From NCBI GenBank assembly GCA_003133205.1, contig PKWK01000126.1, positions 50,751-58,565 on the forward strand: a stretch of 7,815 nt of DNA. Direction: 5' to 3'. The stretch is from Granulicella sp. Lineage in GTDB: Bacteria; Acidobacteriota; Terriglobia; Terriglobales; Acidobacteriaceae. Both the position numbers and the translations under genes were made by a program. A model generated the notes under the pieces. The model did no database searches and was not told the origin of the DNA. It saw only the letters and a program-made list of their open reading frames with translations. The stretch's first letter is position 1, and the number at the start of each line of letters is the position of its first letter. Below, in pieces: positions 4,644-7,815 of the stretch.

Positions 4644-6647
4644 ATGAATCGGCGCAATTTTCTCAAAGGCGGTACGGCGGTGGGCGCTCTCTCGTTGAGT
4701 GGCGCGTCCCTGTGGCCCAGCTTCGCGGCGGCGCAGGCTGCGGCGGTCGATGGTGTGCCAAAGGGTCTCGTCGCGGAGACCTTTGTGCCGCTGGCCGGCT
4801 TGTTGCTGCCTCCGGGCGCGTGGCGTCCCTACCCCAAGGCCGGCGAGCAGGCGTGGAGTGCGGTTCCGCAGCAGGTCCGGGAGGCGATTGTCGCCAGTGC
4901 GGACAAGGTCAATTCGAGCCCGTGGCCCGAGATGCTCGCAACCGACGAGCTTGAGTTCAAGCGCAACGGCAACCGTACGCGGTTTGAAGCCATCAGCTTT
5001 GGGCGTCGCGCACGGCTTGGCGATCTGGTTCTGGCCGAGTGCATCGCCAACCGCGGCAAGTATCTTGACCAGATTGCGAATGGCGTCTGGTTGATCTGCG
5101 AAGAGAGCTTCTGGGGAGTGCCTGCGCATCTCGGAGCACAGAAGGCGGGGGTTGGTCTTGCGGACGAGGCCGAGCCGATTATTGAGCTGTTTGGTGCGGA
5201 AACGTCCGCGACGCTTGGCTGGGTCGTTTATCTGCTCGAGCGGCAGCTCAATACGGTCTCGCCGCGCATTGTGGAGCGCGTCCGCCTGGAGGCGAAGCGC
5301 CGCATCCTCGACCCTTATTACAGCCGCAACGACTTCGGCTGGACGGGCCTCAGCGGCAAGAGTCACCACCTGAACAACTGGAATCCGTGGATCAACTCGA
5401 ACGTGTTGACGGCGAATCTTCTGCTTGAGAAGGACGCGGAGCGGCGGCAGGCGGTGGTGCAGAAGGTGTGCCGCAGCGTGGATGAGTTTCTCGGCGACTA
5501 CTCGCCCGATGCGGGGTGCGAAGAGGGGCCGGGCTACTGGGGACGCTCAGCCGCGTCGTTCTTTGACTGCTGCTGGACGCTGGTCAGTTCGCACGCGGGC
5601 AGGGGCGATGCTGCGCTCAAACATCCATTCACGCGAGCGATGGGTCACTACATCTGCAACGTCCACATCGCGACGAACTATTACGTGAATTACGGTGATG
5701 CGCATCCGCACGACGTGCCATCGCCGGACCTTACGTATCGCTTTGGCCGTGCCACGGGAGATGAGATGCTTGCGCAGTTCGGCGCCTTCGACGCGAAGGT
5801 GCACGGCACTTCGTCCAGTGGCAGCGCGCTGAGTGCGGCCATCGTCGCCGACCGCGGCGGGGTTGCGTCGCTCTCTCGCTCGCTTGCGAGAGTCATGGTG
5901 GCTGCGGAGATTTCGACTGCGCCCGCTCACGACGCTCTTCCGCGCGATGCTTGGTACCCGCATCTTGGCCTGATGACGGCGCGACAGAAGGACGGCTCTG
6001 CCGATGGCTTCTACATCGCGTCGCAGGCGGCGAGCAACGGTCGCAGTCACGGCCACAATGATTCGGGCAGCTTCATCATCTTCCACGACGGCGAGCCGGT
6101 GTTTATCGACGTGGGACCGGAGGCCTACACTGCGACTACTTTCAGCAAGGACCGCTACACGCTATGGCCGATGCAGTCCGCATTCCATAATCTGCCAACC
6201 ATCGGCGGCGTGATGCAGCACGACGGCGAACCCTATCGCGCGGGGGAGTTGAAGTACGCAAGCGGCGATGCGGAGGTCAGCTTCCGAGCGAACCTCGCGC
6301 CAGCGTATCCCAAGGAGGCCGGCGCACAGCGGTGGACGCGGACGCTGAAGCTCGATCGCGCGCGGGGCGTGGTGAGGATCTCAGAAGACTTTGTTCTGGA
6401 GAAGTCTGTCGAGGTCATGCTCTCGCTGATGACGGCGGTCGAACCTATCGTGCAGCGGGGTGGCGTCAGGATCGGCATGACGCTGCTTGTCTTCGACCAG
6501 AGTCAGTTGAAAGCGACCGTCGAGAGAATCGTCATCACCGATGAGGCGATGAAGCATTCCTGGAATGAGGCGGTCTATCGACTCAAACTCAGATCCTCGG
6601 CCCCAGTGGTCAAGGGAGTTTGGGAGTTGGAGCTCCGCCCAGCCTGA
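4644..6647 (+). CDS. Tat-exported heparinase II/III-family polysaccharide lyase
   Basis: Predicted extracytoplasmic lyase of acidic (uronate-containing) polysaccharides, 667 aa. Substrate cannot be read from sequence; heparin-like glycans, alginate and other uronans are all used in this superfamily. Residues 3-8 are the twin-arginine motif RRNFLK, followed by a hydrophobic core to about residue 30 and an AAA-rich cleavage region. Residues about 50-380 form the alpha-helical toroid, with LNNWNPWINSNVL (243-255), GPGYWGRSA (296-304) and YYVNYGDAHPHD (346-357). The C-terminal beta-sandwich begins with the family motif HGHNDSGSFIIF (469-480), leading to FIDVG (487-491) and SAFHNLPTI (512-520). 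His469, His471 and Asp473 in this block are likely functional. The ATG at 4644 starts directly before the Tat motif; an in-frame ATG at 4608 adds 12 residues and is less likely. A TTGACT at 4586-4591 could be a -35 box, but no good -10 follows. Convergent with the CcdC-family gene, 18 bp apart. Confidence 0.88.
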   Translation: MNRRNFLKGGTAVGALSLSGASLWPSFAAAQAAAVDGVPKGLVAETFVPLAGLLLPPGAWRPYPKAGEQAWSAVPQQVREAIVASADKVNSSPWPEMLATDELEFKRNGNRTRFEAISFGRRARLGDLVLAECIANRGKYLDQIANGVWLICEESFWGVPAHLGAQKAGVGLADEAEPIIELFGAETSATLGWVVYLLERQLNTVSPRIVERVRLEAKRRILDPYYSRNDFGWTGLSGKSHHLNNWNPWINSNVLTANLLLEKDAERRQAVVQKVCRSVDEFLGDYSPDAGCEEGPGYWGRSAASFFDCCWTLVSSHAGRGDAALKHPFTRAMGHYICNVHIATNYYVNYGDAHPHDVPSPDLTYRFGRATGDEMLAQFGAFDAKVHGTSSSGSALSAAIVADRGGVASLSRSLARVMVAAEISTAPAHDALPRDAWYPHLGLMTARQKDGSADGFYIASQAASNGRSHGHNDSGSFIIFHDGEPVFIDVGPEAYTATTFSKDRYTLWPMQSAFHNLPTIGGVMQHDGEPYRAGELKYASGDAEVSFRANLAPAYPKEAGAQRWTRTLKLDRARGVVRISEDFVLEKSVEVMLSLMTAVEPIVQRGGVRIGMTLLVFDQSQLKATVERIVITDEAMKHSWNEAVYRLKLRSSAPVVKGVWELELRPA

Positions 6648-6665
6648 TCCTTCGCGGGGGCGTGA

Positions 6666-7130
6666 TTATTCGGTGGTTAGCTGGCGGTACTCGAAGAACA
6701 TGCGCATGCGCCAGCGGAGAATCATGCCAAATGCGAGGACGAAGAAGAGCGCGCCTGTCTGCTCGATGTTGACGAACCTGTCGATGTAGGTGCGAGCAAG
6801 AATGCGGATCACGGCAAGCACGACCACGACAAGGAAGAAGGTGTTGGAGCGCTGCATCATGATGGCTTCGCCGTCGCGCACCAGGCGGGAGGTGCGGAGC
6901 AATGGATAGGCGAGTGCGGTGGCCCCGAGCAGGAACGCACAGGCTGCCCATTGCCACGGGATGCGGAAAGGCGGGGCCAGGAACATGCAGAATCCGGTGG
7001 CCATGCCCATTGGGGGGATGAGGATTTTCTTGATGGTGACGGCGGTGCGGCCTTCTCGTACGCGCCAGGCCATGACGACGGCTGCACCGACGACCGAACT
7101 CAGGACCGACATTTCTTTTAGAGACAACAT
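6666..7130 (-). CDS. CcdC-family integral membrane protein
   Basis: A 154-aa membrane protein with about five hydrophobic segments (roughly residues 7-22, 34-52, 58-77, 97-113 and 124-138). Family hallmarks are PPMGMATGF (39-47), PPFRIPW (53-59), YPLLRTSRLVRDGE (75-88) and TGALFFVLAFGMILRW (125-140). These match the CcdC (DUF1453) family, named after a Bacillus gene next to ccdA and ccdB for cytochrome c biogenesis. In B. subtilis, from memory, CcdC is dispensable for that process, so its true role is unsettled. No cytochrome c maturation genes are visible here. The start is the ATG at 7128-7130, with an internal ATG at 7110-7112 as an alternative; a frame extending to 7181 adds a proline-rich stretch that is not family-like. 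It lies 106 bp downstream of xseA on the same strand and may be co-transcribed with it. Confidence 0.85.
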   Translation of the reverse strand: MLSLKEMSVLSSVVGAAVVMAWRVREGRTAVTIKKILIPPMGMATGFCMFLAPPFRIPWQWAACAFLLGATALAYPLLRTSRLVRDGEAIMMQRSNTFFLVVVVLAVIRILARTYIDRFVNIEQTGALFFVLAFGMILRWRMRMFFEYRQLTTE

Positions 7131-7236
7131 GACATTTCTCGCAGGGTGTTCGGCGCAAGGCCGAGGAAGAGGTTGAGACACGCTCTCTCCATTATGCCGG
7201 TTTGCGCGGGGTCTTGGCTGGCGTCGGCTCCGGCTG

Positions 7237-7815
7237 TCAGTGGGAGTCGACGGACTTGACTTCGGCGATGAGGGAGCCTTGCGCGAGCCGGGCGCGGATG
7301 GGGTCGCCGGTTTGGACCGTGGCGGCTTTGCGCAGGAGTTGGCCGTTGGCGGCGTAGACGAGCGCGTAGCCGCGGTTGAGGACGGCGAGCGGCGACAGGG
7401 CGTGCAGGCGGGCGGAGGCGTGGTCGAGCCGCGTGGTGCGAGTTGCGACGGTGGTGAGCGCGAGGCGGCTGAGAGATTGCTGGGCGCGCTCGAGGCGGCG
7501 GCGGGCGAGGGCGAGGCGGACGGATGGATTCTGGCGATCCAGTCGCAGGGAGAGGGCGGCGATGCGGTTGGCGGGGGTGCGCAGACGGCGATTGGTGGCG
7601 GATTCGAGGCGGTGGCGGAGGTCGTCGAGGCGCTGACCGCGGCGGCCGATGAGAGTTTGTAACCGATTCTGGATCTGGCCGATGGAGAGGGCGGTGAAGC
7701 GCTGGCGCGCGAGGATGACCTGGTAACGGATAGCGCGGCGGACGCGGGCGTCGAGGGCCTGGACGCGCTCCTCGATGCGGTGCTGGGCGGCGGTGATGAG
7801 TTCGGCGGCGGCGGA
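7237..7815 (-). CDS. xseA: Exodeoxyribonuclease VII large subunit XseA, C-terminal part
   Basis: Partial gene whose 5' part lies beyond the right edge; 192 residues and a TGA stop at 7237-7239 are present. XseA with the small subunit XseB forms exonuclease VII, which degrades single-stranded DNA to oligonucleotides and acts in repair. The visible part begins SAAAELITAAQHRIEERV, the end of the catalytic domain. A long arginine- and leucine-rich coiled-coil region follows (for example RLDDLRHRLESATNRRL). It ends with the conserved LSPLAVLNRGYALVY and a short beta-strand tail, RARLAQGSLIAEVKSVDSH. The N-terminal OB-fold and most of the nuclease core are outside the window. The frame is uninterrupted to the edge. 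The 106 bp before ccdC contain no clear terminator. Confidence 0.93.
   Translation of the reverse strand, partial: SAAAELITAAQHRIEERVQALDARVRRAIRYQVILARQRFTALSIGQIQNRLQTLIGRRGQRLDDLRHRLESATNRRLRTPANRIAALSLRLDRQNPSVRLALARRRLERAQQSLSRLALTTVATRTTRLDHASARLHALSPLAVLNRGYALVYAANGQLLRKAATVQTGDPIRARLAQGSLIAEVKSVDSH

Noticed and set aside
7191..7196. Minus-strand CATAAT as a -10 box for the CcdC-family gene
   Set aside because: No matching -35 hexamer is found at normal spacing, and the gene may be co-transcribed with xseA.
7240..7662. Plus-strand open frame of 140 codons near the right edge
   Set aside because: It lies opposite the xseA coding frame, which shows the conserved XseA C-terminus. The Gly/Glu/Ala-rich translation is a shadow.

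Overview
This GC-rich window looks like chromosomal DNA of an Acidobacteriota species, probably a Terriglobia/Acidobacteriaceae relative. The call rests on several things together: the codon use of the housekeeping genes, a CcdC-type membrane protein, a Tat-exported heparinase II/III-like lyase, and short hairpin-rich segments that resemble, from memory, dispersed intergenic repeats of this group. No rRNA or tRNA gene is present, so the assignment is an inference.

Left part (1-1481): a repeat-like segment is followed by a small minus-strand gene encoding 12 uninterrupted pentapeptide repeats. Divergent from it lies a HigBA-type toxin-antitoxin locus. Its toxin gene carries a one-base insertion that cuts off the catalytic C-terminus. 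It is followed by two tandem, clearly related HigA-type antitoxin genes, both intact. A 24-bp imperfect palindrome overlaps the likely -10 box of the toxin promoter, and an 18-bp near-perfect palindrome lies between the two antitoxin genes.

Middle-left (1482-3081): a 350-bp intergenic stretch contains a multi-hairpin repeat-like segment. It is followed by a gene for a secreted protein that is broken by a one-base insertion in an AAAA run near its 3' end. This stretch looks less GC-rich and less constrained than the rest, and it behaves like an accessory, decaying island.

Right part (3082-7815): ordinary chromosomal genes. glmM (phosphoglucosamine mutase, minus strand) carries a repeat-like segment inserted in frame. 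A Tat-exported heparinase II/III-family lyase diverges from it. Convergent with the lyase are a CcdC-family membrane protein gene and, upstream of that on the same strand, the 3' part of xseA (exonuclease VII large subunit), which runs off the window edge.

The most interesting feature is the higB/higA/higA arrangement: an apparently disarmed toxin with its promoter, operator and two antitoxins retained. Two separate +1 lesions within about 2 kb also mean that sequencing error must be excluded before decay is concluded.
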